Assembly: GCA_910585785.1 (NCBI GenBank)
Contig: CAJUEV010000014.1
Location: 1-33,552 of the forward strand
Direction of reading: 5' to 3'
DNA: 33,552 bases
Source of the DNA: an uncultured Christensenella sp.
GTDB taxonomy: Bacteria > Bacillota > Clostridia > Christensenellales > Borkfalkiaceae
The translations under genes were made by a program, and so were the position numbers. Every line of letters starts with the position of its first letter. The stretch's first letter is position 1. Below, in pieces: positions 7,457-14,380 of the stretch. Under the pieces are notes generated by a model. The model worked only from the letters and a program-made list of their open reading frames with translations. It ran no database searches and was not told where the DNA came from.

Positions 7457-7774
7457 ATGGAAGATATAATTAAGTCCATAGCGGAAGCGGAAGATGCCGC
7501 TTCTTCAATAAAAGCGAAGGCTGCCGAGCGCGCGGAAGAAATAATAGCCCGCGCCGCCGAGCGCGCTGCCGAAATTGCGGAAAGAGCGGAAACCGATTGC
7601 AAAATTTTGCGGGAAGTTGAAATAAACCGTGCAAGAGAAAACGCCTCCGTCGCCTATAAAAAGACGGTTGAAGAAAGCGCGGCAAAGGCAAAGAAATACG
7701 CCGACGGCGTCATACTTAAAACGGAAGGCATTGTAAACGATATCGTCGGGAGGATAACCGGTGGCAATCGCTAA
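7457..7774 (+). CDS. ntpF: V-type ATPase peripheral-stalk subunit F (AhaH/NtpF-like)
   Basis: 105 residues, almost wholly Ala/Glu/Arg-rich heptad-like sequence (AEAEDAASSIKAKAAERAEEI, shown in part) followed by a short globular tail. This is the long coiled-coil stalk subunit of bacterial/archaeal V/A-type ATPases, which pairs with subunit E to hold the catalytic head to subunit a in the membrane. Length fits the family (about 100-110). The ATG at 7457 follows a weak GGAG about ten bases upstream and is the first gene after the promoter. It overlaps the ntpI start by 14 bases. Confidence 0.85.
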   Translation: MEDIIKSIAEAEDAASSIKAKAAERAEEIIARAAERAAEIAERAETDCKILREVEINRARENASVAYKKTVEESAAKAKKYADGVILKTEGIVNDIVGRITGGNR

Positions 7775-9602
7775 AATGTCCAAACTCAATCTCGTTGCTA
7801 TGTCTTACGACAGGGACGGAATTTTAAACTCCCTGCAACGTACGGGCGCGACGGAGATTAAATTGCATTACGAGGCGGAAAACACCCGCCCCGCAGAAAT
7901 CGGTTGCGAAGAACTTCGGGCTTATTTAAATTCGCTCGAAGGCGTTTTGTCGCGCCTTGTCGCAGAGGTTGCGGCGCAGAATAAAGAAAACAAAATAAAA
8001 TCGGACGCGCTTGACGACGGTTTTTCGGTAACTTTTTCCGAGTTTACTTCGGCTAAAAATTTTAAGGCGGAAGCGGACGAAATAACGGAAAGAGCGGAAG
8101 CGCTTTTTTCCGTCAGAAAAAAGACCGGGTCCGAACTTTTTAAACTTGTAAAAACTTTGCAAACGGCAAAAATTTACTCTTACGCAGAACGCCCTTTAAA
8201 CGAGTATGCGGGCACTGCGCATACTTTAATAAAATTAGGGACGGTTCCTTCAAACGTTGCCGAAGGATTTTTTGCGGAAGCGGAAAACGAGAGTTTGATA
8301 AGCGTTACGCAAATTGCCGCGGAAGGGGAGTTTTTGCTTGCGGTTGTCGCCGCGCATAAGTCGGCGGCAAGCCGAGCGGAAGAACTTTTGCAAAAATTCG
8401 GATTTTCGGCGTGTCCGTTTAGCGCGGAAGCGCGCACGGGCGCGGAATATTACGCCGACTTGCTTGCAAAGCAAAAATCGCTTGAAGAAAAAATTTCGGC
8501 AACGTCGAAGGCGCTGTACGCGTTTAACGAAAAGATTAAACCGCTTAAAACTTATTGCGACTACGTGCGTTTTGAGTTGGAAAAATTGCAGCTTACCGAA
8601 AAAATGCGCGTTACGCAAGCCACGATTTTGATGGAGGCGTACGTTCCGGACGAGCAGAAGACTTGCGTTGCAGACGCGCTGGACGGGGTGACGGAAAACG
8701 TTTATTACGAGTTTTCCGAACCGACGAAGGAAGACGCGCCGCCTACGCTTTATAAAAACAACAAAGTTGTAAAAAACTTTGAAGCGGTGACGAATATGTA
8801 TTCTCCCGCAAATTACCGCGAGTTTGACCCCAACGCCGTTATGGCGGTGTTTTACAGCATATTTCTGGGCTTTATAATGGCGGACATAGGCTACGGGCTT
8901 ATTATGCTTTTGGGCGGCGGCGCCGTTTATTTGAAGACGCGCGCAAAATCGAGCGGGCTGACAAGGCTTGCGGGAGTGTTTGCGATAGGCGGTATCTGCA
9001 CCGTAATCTGGGGAATACTGTTCAATTCGCTGTTCGGCGCAAGCGTGCTGCCCTTTACTGTTATGCCCCCCCTGCGCGACGAAGGAAGTATGTGGTCGCT
9101 TATGGGAATAAACGTGCCGGCAGTGCTGATAATAAGTATGCTGATAGGCATAATACAGCTTGCCGCGGGTTACGTTTGCAAGGCGGTGCAGTATTGGCGC
9201 CGCGGCTACGTTTGGGACGGAATTTGGGAAGGTCTGACGTGGGCGCTGTTCTGCATAGGCGCTTTCCTTGCGGTTATAGGGCTTACAAAACAGTTTAACG
9301 CGCCCGTATGCACGACGGTTGGCGGAATAATAGCTGCCGTCGGGCTGGGGCTTGCAATACTTACCGCAGGACGGCACGAAAAATTCTTCGGCAAGTTTAC
9401 AAAAGGCTTCGGCGCGGCGTACGGTGTAATTAACTTCGCTTCCGATATATTGAGTTACGCAAGACTATACGGGCTTTTGCTTTCCGGTGCGGTTATCGCG
9501 CAGATTGTTACGGGCTATGCGGTGACGGGCGTAAACGGCGGAGTGGGATTTGTAATGAGCGGCAACCCCGCGCTTATAATTCTGGGATATAAAGTCAAGT
9601 AA
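7761..9602 (+). pseudogene. ntpI: V-type ATPase subunit I (subunit a), 5' portion, interrupted by the mobile element
   Basis: 613 codons, of which the last four (YKVK) come from the inserted element. Subunit a carries the two ion half-channels and connects membrane ring and stalk. Residues 1-about 330 are the soluble, coiled-coil stator part. From about 360 on there are several TM helices (VMAVFYSIFLGFIMADIGYGL is the family hallmark; SDILSYARLYGLLLSGAVIA is the helix that normally carries the channel arginine, present here as YARLYG). The frame breaks after NPALIILG at the 17-bp repeat; the natural continuation is found at 19193-19384. Joined, the protein would be about 667 residues, normal for the family. 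The GTG start at 7761 overlaps ntpF. The truncated form lacks the last TM segment and C-terminal tail and is probably inactive unless the element excises. Confidence 0.9.
9571..9587 (+). repeat. Left 17-bp direct repeat (attL core / target duplication)
   Basis: CGCTTATAATTCTGGGA, identical to 19191-19207. It lies within ntpI coding sequence (codons for ALIILG). The bases on either side differ between the two copies, so the identity is exactly 17 bp. Confidence 0.95.
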
Positions 9603-9612
9603 TTTTATAGAA
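9590..9612 (+). repeat. Left terminal imperfect inverted repeat of the element
   Basis: Reading inward, TAAAGT-N5-AAT-N-TTATAGAA. The right end read inward from 19190 (19168-19190, minus strand) shows the same pattern with the same spacing; 17 of the 23 positions agree. On the left it starts two bases after the 17-bp repeat, on the right directly next to it. In a circular form these arms would flank the 17-bp core symmetrically, as in recombinase attachment sites. Confidence 0.7.
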
Positions 9613-9664
9613 TTTTTTTGATAATTTTCAAAATTTTTTCAAGTGTAGTAAACTGCATAAAAAC

Positions 9665-9727
9665 AAGTCTTTTGTTTAAAAGACTTATCAACAAAATAAG
9701 CATAGCCATTTATAGGTTATGCTTATT
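9665..9727. terminator. Tandem hairpins / bidirectional terminator at the left end of the element
   Basis: Two hairpins: AAGTCTTTT-GTTT-AAAAGACTT (about 9665-9686), then AATAAGCATAGCC/GGTTATGCTTATT (9695-9707/9715-9727) with a 7-base loop, followed by T8 on the plus strand and TTTTG on the minus strand. It would end host read-through from ntpI and the element's own transcripts past the transposase. Confidence 0.8.
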
Positions 9728-9772
9728 TTTTTATATGATTAAATAACCGTCTTTCGGCGGTTTTGTTATTTT

Positions 9773-9790
9773 TTGAAAATGTATTTTCAA
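9773..9790. repeat. 18-bp dyad, copy 1
   Basis: TTGAAAATGTATTTTCAA, arms of 8 bp with a 2-base centre. Same dyad as at 12673 and 17451, with a compensated A-T change in both arms. The 2-base centre is too short for an RNA loop, so a dimeric DNA-binding protein is the likelier reader. Lies five bases past the transposase stop. Confidence 0.75.
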
Positions 9791-9794
9791 TTTT

Positions 9795-10856
9795 TTATAT
9801 TGTTTGCAAATGAGTTGTAAACATTTCCGCGCTTGTAGCGTAACCAAATATTTCACGGGGGTATGCATTCACCCACGTTTCAACGGCTTTGATTTTCCTA
9901 TCGTTGACTTTTGAAAAGTCCGTACCTTTCGGAAGCAGTCGGCGAATTTCACGGTTTAGTCGTTCATTTGAGCCACGCTCACAAGAGCAATACGGGTGGC
10001 AGTAATAAACGCTTGTACGCTTACCGCCGTATATAGACTTTTCAAGCCCGTTAAAGTCCGAGAACTCAACGCCGTTATCAACAGTTATACTTTTAAAGAC
10101 TTTACGGAAATGCTTCCCGTATTGCTTTTCAAGTTTATTGACAAAATGTACGACTGTTGCGGTTTTATGGTCGGGCATTTTGTAAACAATTTCATAGCGT
10201 GTTAATCGTTCGGTAAAAGTCAACAGCGTTTCCCGTGTGCCTTGTTTGCCGATAACGCAGTCCATTTCCCAATGACCGAAAGAATTACGCGCGATAATTT
10301 CCGCAGGGCGTTTTTCTATGCTTGTGCCCTTTGGCGCACGTTTTGCAACCGCTTTGCGGTAATGCTTTACACGGCTACCGAAAGGCAAATCACGCATATG
10401 AATATTCATAAACAATCCGATAGAAATATAGCGGTACATTGTAGTTTTACTTACAATCGTTTTGCAAAGTCTATTACGCTTAATTTCACCCGCAACCGCA
10501 CACGGGGAAATTTTATCTTTCGTTACCCGTTTTTCAACGTAGCGGACAAAATCATAATCATTGCCGACTTTTAACGGCGCACCGCAAGCCGACATATTTA
10601 TGCGGTATTTGTCCTGCGCAATATTAGGACTATATGCCGTAACGGTTTTATAATGATTTTCGCCCCAATAGTCCGTATAACTTATTTTCTTTTGCGTGCA
10701 TTTACCCCGTTTAAGTTCGTTATAAACCGTTGCAAGGCATAAACCTAATTGTTTTGCGATTTGCTTTTTATGTAGTCCTGCATTAAAAAGTGTTTCAAGT
10801 TGTAAACGTTGTGTATAAGTTAAATTTTTCGTTCCTTTCTGTTTCATAAAAATCAC
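9795..10856 (-). CDS. IS30-family transposase (putative integration enzyme of the element)
   Basis: 353 residues. The N-terminal helix-turn-helix (LTYTQRLQLETLFNAGLHKKQ, about 13-33, then QIAKQLGLCLATVYNELKRG) binds terminal DNA. The DDE catalytic core is complete: Asp in HWEMDCVIG, Asp in SITVDNGVEFS, Glu in CERGSNERLNREIRR, a spacing and motif set typical of IS30. Length is near the IS30 norm (about 340-385). It is the only visible recombinase in the element and sits about 200 bases from the left end. Family knowledge: some filamentous phages (for example Spiroplasma plectroviruses) carry IS30-like transposases for integration. I find no close terminal inverted repeats flanking just this gene, so it is probably part of the phage and not a passenger IS. 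The ATG at 10856 has an alternative at 10847 (MKQKGT). Confidence 0.9.
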   Translation of the reverse strand: MIFMKQKGTKNLTYTQRLQLETLFNAGLHKKQIAKQLGLCLATVYNELKRGKCTQKKISYTDYWGENHYKTVTAYSPNIAQDKYRINMSACGAPLKVGNDYDFVRYVEKRVTKDKISPCAVAGEIKRNRLCKTIVSKTTMYRYISIGLFMNIHMRDLPFGSRVKHYRKAVAKRAPKGTSIEKRPAEIIARNSFGHWEMDCVIGKQGTRETLLTFTERLTRYEIVYKMPDHKTATVVHFVNKLEKQYGKHFRKVFKSITVDNGVEFSDFNGLEKSIYGGKRTSVYYCHPYCSCERGSNERLNREIRRLLPKGTDFSKVNDRKIKAVETWVNAYPREIFGYATSAEMFTTHLQTI

Positions 10857-11177
10857 CGTCCTTTTCGTTTGTATATTGTTGATTTTCTATTGAATTTTAA
10901 CCGAGAGAGTACAGCGCGCCACCTTGTTATAGACGAGCGGTGCGCTTCGCGCCCCGTAACAAGGTGGCGCGCTGTTTTGCTGACCGACAGACCGATTTTA
11001 CTAACGCAAAAGCGGTTTGCACAGGTAAGGGGCGGGGTAAACCACGCCCCTACACAACCCCGAAGCAGTAAAACATTGCCGTAAACGGCAAAATAACACC
11101 TTGCGGACAACGCCAAAAAACACCGTATGCGTACATAGGTGTAAAGACATTTTACGTATTCTGTTTTTTTGCCGTTG
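10857..11177. other. Structured intergenic region of the element (candidate viral origin / packaging signal)
   Basis: No gene is evident in these 321 bases. A hairpin with perfect 19-bp arms, ACAGCGCGCCACCTTGTTA (10911-10929) and its complement (10957-10975), encloses 27 bases that can fold again (GGTGCGC-TTC-GCGCCCC, 10939-10955). Further hairpins: AGGGGCG/CGCCCCT (11028-11051), TTGCCGT-AA-ACGGCAA (11076-11091), and ACACC-TATG/CATA-GGTGT (11120-11142). No long T-run follows the big stem, arguing against a plain terminator. Filamentous phages keep plus/minus origins and the packaging hairpin in one such intergenic region beside the replication gene, so I infer that role. Confidence 0.65.
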
Positions 11178-12326
11178 TTAAGCCGTTAAAGGCGGGTTAC
11201 ACAGCAGGTCTGTTATTGACATTTGCTTGTTAAAGCGGTAACGCATTATATCGCGTTCCCAATCGACTATATCGTCAAATAATATGTACTTTGTGCCGAA
11301 ATCGCGCATTTCCGTAATAATATCGTCGCCGTCAAGTGCCTTACAAATTTCCGTTGGTATGCCCCGCGAATAACAAATACGTTCGTTAGTCTTTCCTATG
11401 TACTTTAAAATATATTCCGTTCGTTTTCCGTTCTTCATTTCGCTTTTACTCACTTCACAAAAATCGTTTCTGCCGAAGTTGTCGGCAAAAAATTTGTTTT
11501 CATTCCTTGTCTGCATTTTTCCTTGTGCAGTACTGTAATCTTGTATTTCCGTTATCGTTCCGAGCATTTCACCAGCAGGCACGTAAATAAGCCCGTGGAA
11601 GTGCAAACGCCCTGTGTCGGGCGCAGTTTCAAATACGCCCATATATTTCCAACCCCTGCGGGTGTGCAGGTTTGAAAGGCATTTCCGCAGTTTCTTTTTA
11701 AACGTTTCTTCGGTATACTTTGTATCGTCATAAGTGAACGTTACAAAGTAATTCCAATTATTTAAGTTTGCTTTGCGCCTAAACCGCTTTTTACGGTGGT
11801 GCAAGTTATTTAATTTGCGCTTTATTCTGTCCGCGATATACTCGTCCAGCCCGTCCATATCAGGGTATAATTTAAGTATTCCCGCCCGTATAAAGTCCGT
11901 CATAGGCTTATCAAGTTTGTTGTCCTTTAAACCTTGCTTAAACGCCGTAAAATACAGACTGTCAAAAAGTATGTCAAGAGCAGAGCGGGAACAGTGCTTA
12001 CCGCTGAACGCCGTAGACAAGTCGATTTTATCGACTACATTTTTATCTTTCTTTTTGCCGTCTGCACCGAGTTTTTTTCGCTTATCACGCATTATACGGC
12101 GTAAAATCGTTGCTTTTTGTTCGTCTGTGTAATCGTCTGATTTATTGCGTTTAGGCGGTAAATCTTGCGGTTTACGGGTATACGGACGGAATACCTGCGT
12201 TGCGATATAATGACCGCCGTCATTGTATATTTTATAAACCCTTTTCGGCTGTTGCAGAGGAGAGCCGAAAAAGGGGAACGGACAACCCGCTAAGTCGTCC
12301 GTTGATATTAAATTGCTTGCGTTCAT
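11178..12326 (-). CDS. HUH-endonuclease replication initiator (rolling-circle Rep)
   Basis: 382 residues. The catalytic region spans about 190-320: motif I WNYFVTFTYDD, the metal-binding HUH as GRLHFHGLIYV (His 242 and 244), and the active-tyrosine motif EYILKYIGK (Tyr near 303-308). This order defines rolling-circle initiators, which nick one strand at the origin and become joined to the 5' end. Size and motifs match Reps of filamentous and other ssDNA phages. The basic N-terminal 190 residues are unassigned. The ATG at 12326 follows AAGGGG, and the mini-hairpin array at 12348-12394 lies directly upstream. The structured candidate origin lies just downstream. Confidence 0.88.
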   Translation of the reverse strand: MNASNLISTDDLAGCPFPFFGSPLQQPKRVYKIYNDGGHYIATQVFRPYTRKPQDLPPKRNKSDDYTDEQKATILRRIMRDKRKKLGADGKKKDKNVVDKIDLSTAFSGKHCSRSALDILFDSLYFTAFKQGLKDNKLDKPMTDFIRAGILKLYPDMDGLDEYIADRIKRKLNNLHHRKKRFRRKANLNNWNYFVTFTYDDTKYTEETFKKKLRKCLSNLHTRRGWKYMGVFETAPDTGRLHFHGLIYVPAGEMLGTITEIQDYSTAQGKMQTRNENKFFADNFGRNDFCEVSKSEMKNGKRTEYILKYIGKTNERICYSRGIPTEICKALDGDDIITEMRDFGTKYILFDDIVDWERDIMRYRFNKQMSITDLLCNPPLTA

Positions 12327-12347
12327 AAAATTGCCCCTTTTTAATCA

Positions 12348-12394
12348 CCCTGCGGGAGCATCACTCTTGCAGAGAGCAACACCCCCTACGGGGG
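12348..12394. repeat. Mini-hairpin/linker array upstream of rep
   Basis: Three mini-hairpins separated by a conserved 7-base linker, read on the plus strand: CCC-TGC-GGG, AGCATCA, CTC-TTGCA-GAG, AGCAACA, CCCCC-TAC-GGGGG, then AATTTT. The stem bases differ between units but pairing is kept, while the linkers AGCA(T/A)CA are conserved. It ends 21 bases before the rep start codon on the minus strand, so it lies in the 5' untranslated part of rep mRNA (or in viral ssDNA). A second array is at 17348. Confidence 0.75.
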
Positions 12395-12416
12395 AATTTT
12401 CCTAATAAAGGAAAGT

Positions 12417-12659
12417 TTATTGTTTCTTTGCCTTGCGCTCGTTCGCGGCATCTCTAATACCGCACATTATGCCTTTTGCGAACTCGTCCCCGTTCCGTGC
12501 CATTTTGGAAAATTCGTCCATTGCTTTTTTAGCAATTTGTTTTTGCTTGCGGTCTTTTAACGCATATCCGCGATATTGCTTTACGCCAAAAATATAGCCA
12601 CTGCCAAACAGCGAACCACGCTTTCTATTAAATTTTATTTTATCGTCTATTGAAAACAT
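12417..12659 (-). CDS. Small basic protein of the element, unknown function
   Basis: 80 residues, rich in Lys/Arg/Gly (RKRGSLFGSGYIFGVKQYRGYALKDRK region and a helical C-terminus ending RKAKKQ). No motif recognised. It shares with the 83-residue protein at 16971-17222 a loose pattern near the C-terminus (GIMCGIRDAANERK versus SFRNGVRDTRERK), so the two may be distant relatives. AAGGG lies eight bases before the ATG at 12659, and an 18-bp dyad is just upstream. Position next to rep suggests a replication accessory or DNA-binding role, which is only inference. Confidence 0.7.
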   Translation of the reverse strand: MFSIDDKIKFNRKRGSLFGSGYIFGVKQYRGYALKDRKQKQIAKKAMDEFSKMARNGDEFAKGIMCGIRDAANERKAKKQ

Positions 12660-12672
12660 ATAAAACCCTTTT

Positions 12673-12690
12673 TTGAAAGTGTACTTTCAA
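12673..12690. repeat. 18-bp dyad, copy 2
   Basis: TTGAAAGTGTACTTTCAA, identical to copy 3 (17451). It lies immediately upstream of the ribosome binding site of the 80-residue gene on the minus strand and about 25 bases left of the plus-strand promoter at 12715, so a protein bound here could control either. Confidence 0.8.
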
Positions 12691-12714
12691 TTTTATTTTG
12701 TTTGTTATTTTTAA

Positions 12715-12743
12715 TTGACTTACGGCAAACAAAGCCGTATAAT
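12715..12743 (+). promoter_or_regulatory. Consensus promoter on the plus strand with a dyad in its spacer
   Basis: TTGACT (12715-12720), 17-bp spacer, TATAAT (12738-12743). The spacer starts and ends with TACGGC (12721-12726) and GCCGTA (12734-12739), an inverted repeat with a 7-base centre that overlaps the -10, suggesting repressor control. It points against all genes of the element. Confidence 0.8.
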
Positions 12744-12749
12744 AAGCGT

Positions 12750-12875
12750 ATAGAAAGTGTTTGGCTCGCCTTAACAGTTACTGTTTTGTCGCTCGTAGCC
12801 CCCACGGAATGAGGCTGAAATATCGCTCGTGGCACTTTCTTTTTTTATGCCCCGAACTACTTCGGGGCTTTTTTA
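12750..12875 (+). ncRNA. Candidate small RNA of the element
   Basis: Starting about seven bases after the TATAAT, the sequence is closed by AGAAAGTG (12752-12759) and CACTTTCT (12833-12840), which runs into a T-tract; a second, stronger terminator follows at 12849-12868. Inside are AACAG-TTA-CTGTT, CCACG/CGTGG and a direct repeat TCGCTCGT(A/G)GC (12789 and 12823 regions). No start codon with a ribosome site or reading frame of note lies in it. Promoter, closed helix and terminator together support a short structured transcript. It may prime complementary-strand synthesis, regulate rep, or act in immunity to superinfection; none of these is shown. Confidence 0.65.
12849..12868 (+). terminator. 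Terminator of the candidate small RNA
   Basis: GCCCCGAA-CTAC-TTCGGGGC, perfect 8-bp stem, then TTTTTTATT on the plus strand. The left half overlaps the stop codon region of the convergent 148-residue gene. Confidence 0.85.
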
Positions 12876-13303
12876 TTGCCTTTAATACGTTTATATTTGC
12901 CCGAACCGCCCGTAACTGAAACGGAAATACGGGGAAGTATTTTAAACATTGTTTCAATACGGTCTTTATCAAACGGAATGGGGTCAAACTCGCCCACAAC
13001 TTCACTATGTAATGCCGAACGCTTGCCTTCAAATACAACGGGATACGCATAAGAACGGGTTTCAAAACGGCTTTTCCCCTCGCGCTTTGCTTTTTCACGT
13101 TCAATTTTACTTACGTTATCAGCCATAGGAATAGTTTGTATAACTGCACCGTTAGACAAATGAACTTCGGGTGAATGAGTAAATGTTATGTACTCAATTT
13201 TATCCCCGACTTTACGCACATAATTTGCGGGGTGCTTTTCGTGCGGATATTTTTTAGTATGCGCCCAACCGCCTGTTTTACGCCTACGATTATTATTTGC
13301 CAT
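12857..13303 (-). CDS. Hypothetical phage protein, 148 residues
   Basis: No family recognised. A basic N-terminus (MANNNRRRKTGGWAHTKKYP) precedes a mixed, probably beta-rich domain (VGDKIEYITFTHSPEVHLSNG region) and a basic end (RIKGNKKAPK). No TM segment or signal peptide, so it is cytoplasmic. It is the last gene of the compact block that starts at 17222 and overlaps the preceding gene by 11 bases. Its stop codon sits inside the small-RNA terminator. It may be a nucleic-acid-binding or regulatory protein, judged only by charge. Confidence 0.75.
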   Translation of the reverse strand: MANNNRRRKTGGWAHTKKYPHEKHPANYVRKVGDKIEYITFTHSPEVHLSNGAVIQTIPMADNVSKIEREKAKREGKSRFETRSYAYPVVFEGKRSALHSEVVGEFDPIPFDKDRIETMFKILPRISVSVTGGSGKYKRIKGNKKAPK

Positions 13304-13565
13304 TGTTTTTATCTTCCTTATCAGTTTTATTTTTCTTTGTCTGTTTAGCCTTTAAACGGGCTTTTTTGCGCTGTTCCGCTTGATAAATTTTATCTTCCTT
13401 ATCAATCTTACGGAATTGCCGTTTCATATTTTTGAATATGTATTTCAAAATTTTATCGTTGTACTTTTCGGGTACATAGTCCGAAGTATCGAGCGTATGC
13501 GCAAAAGTTTCGTAATAGGCTACAAGGCATTTATTTATAAGTTTATTTTTGTTGTAATTCAACAT
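13293..13565 (-). CDS. Hypothetical lysine-rich phage protein, 90 residues
   Basis: Unrecognised. The first 45 residues may be a folded helical domain (LINKCLVAYYETFAHTLDTS), the last 45 are a highly charged Lys/Gln/Asp helix ending in KEDKNNGK. No membrane segment, so it is not a conventional coat protein. It overlaps zot by 7 bases and the next gene by 11, so it belongs to the same translationally coupled block. Confidence 0.72.
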   Translation of the reverse strand: MLNYNKNKLINKCLVAYYETFAHTLDTSDYVPEKYNDKILKYIFKNMKRQFRKIDKEDKIYQAEQRKKARLKAKQTKKNKTDKEDKNNGK

Positions 13566-14380
13566 AGTGAACCGCCTTTACGGTAGAACCCCTGCGGGAG
13601 TTCGTCGTCCGTTTCTTCGAGATATTTTATATACCCGTCCATAGTACCGCCATAAGGTATAGCGGGGGAATAATCAAAATCTTCGTCCATATGACAATCA
13701 TAAAACTTCGGTTTACAACTTTGGTGGTCATAGCAAGCGGAAACGTCAAAATAATCTTCATAAACACTTCCTGTATAGCAGGACTTGTCCGTTTTACCAC
13801 TTGACATATATTTATCAAAAAGCCCGCTGTTTTCGATATACCGAAGCAACATTTTAAACCCGCACACCTTGCCAAAGCGGTCATAGCGCAATTCACATTT
13901 AAAAATTTCCGTAAACTGCGCTAATTCGCGGATATTCACGTCAATAAGCATAGGGCGTTGCGTTGCAAGATAAATGTCAAGATTATTATGCCCGTGTTGC
14001 TCGTACCAACGGCTTTGCCAATCAGGGTAAAACATTGACATACGGCTATTCAAATACTTTTGCGCTTCGTCTATGAAAATACACTCATAAGGGATATTAA
14101 AGTGCGTTTCCACAAATTGATTTGCAAAGCCTAACCTAAACGGATTTATACGCCGACTTAAACGGGGGCGATAACCGAACTTGCGCAAGCACAAATCATA
14201 GTTTGCCGAAACGCAATGTTGCGGAATGGTTTGAAGATTTTCAAAACCGCTTGCACGCTTTGAAAGTATTTCGCTTTGCATTGCCCGTATGCGTTGTCTA
14301 TCAAAGGCAACATTACGGGCAACACTTGATATATAAAGCGTTTTCCCCGTTCGGGGCGGGGCGAATACAATCGTAATCAT
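13559..14380 (-). CDS. zot: Zot/pI-like morphogenesis ATPase
   Basis: 273 residues. Walker A is FAPPRTGKT (residues about 5-13) directly at the N-terminus, Walker B is CIFIDEAQ (about 95), followed by a glycine-poor arginine/sensor region LYLAT-like (IYLATQRPMLIDVNIRELAQF). This arrangement is the Zot domain, represented by gene I protein of filamentous phages, which drives ATP-dependent extrusion of the virion through the membrane. Typical pI also has a membrane helix and an outer domain; I see no TM here, so this is a short, ATPase-only version that would need a separate membrane partner, perhaps the upstream protein. Start and upstream stop overlap as TAATG. Confidence 0.9.
   Translation of the reverse strand: MITIVFAPPRTGKTLYISSVARNVAFDRQRIRAMQSEILSKRASGFENLQTIPQHCVSANYDLCLRKFGYRPRLSRRINPFRLGFANQFVETHFNIPYECIFIDEAQKYLNSRMSMFYPDWQSRWYEQHGHNNLDIYLATQRPMLIDVNIRELAQFTEIFKCELRYDRFGKVCGFKMLLRYIENSGLFDKYMSSGKTDKSCYTGSVYEDYFDVSACYDHQSCKPKFYDCHMDEDFDYSPAIPYGGTMDGYIKYLEETDDELPQGFYRKGGSLC

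Noticed and set aside
8250..9377. Long minus-strand open frame (375 codons) opposite ntpI
   Set aside because: Low-complexity Arg/His-rich translation and full overlap with a well-conserved gene; it is an antisense by-product of the GC-rich codon usage. The same holds for the long antisense frames opposite cls, ntpK and ntpA.
9795..10856. Independent IS30 insertion into the phage-like element
   Set aside because: I could not find convincing terminal inverted repeats or a short target duplication tightly flanking this gene. It is spaced like the last gene of the element next to its end, so I treat it as part of the element, though comparison with relatives could change this.
10869..11084. Small open frames on both strands of the rep/transposase gap
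   Set aside because: They run through the inverted repeat and mirror each other because of it; no ribosome site or protein-like composition.
12348..12394. CRISPR-like repeat array
   Set aside because: Units are far too short (about 9-13 bp hairpins with 7-base linkers) and there are no cas genes; the conserved part is linker and pairing, not a repeat with unique spacers.
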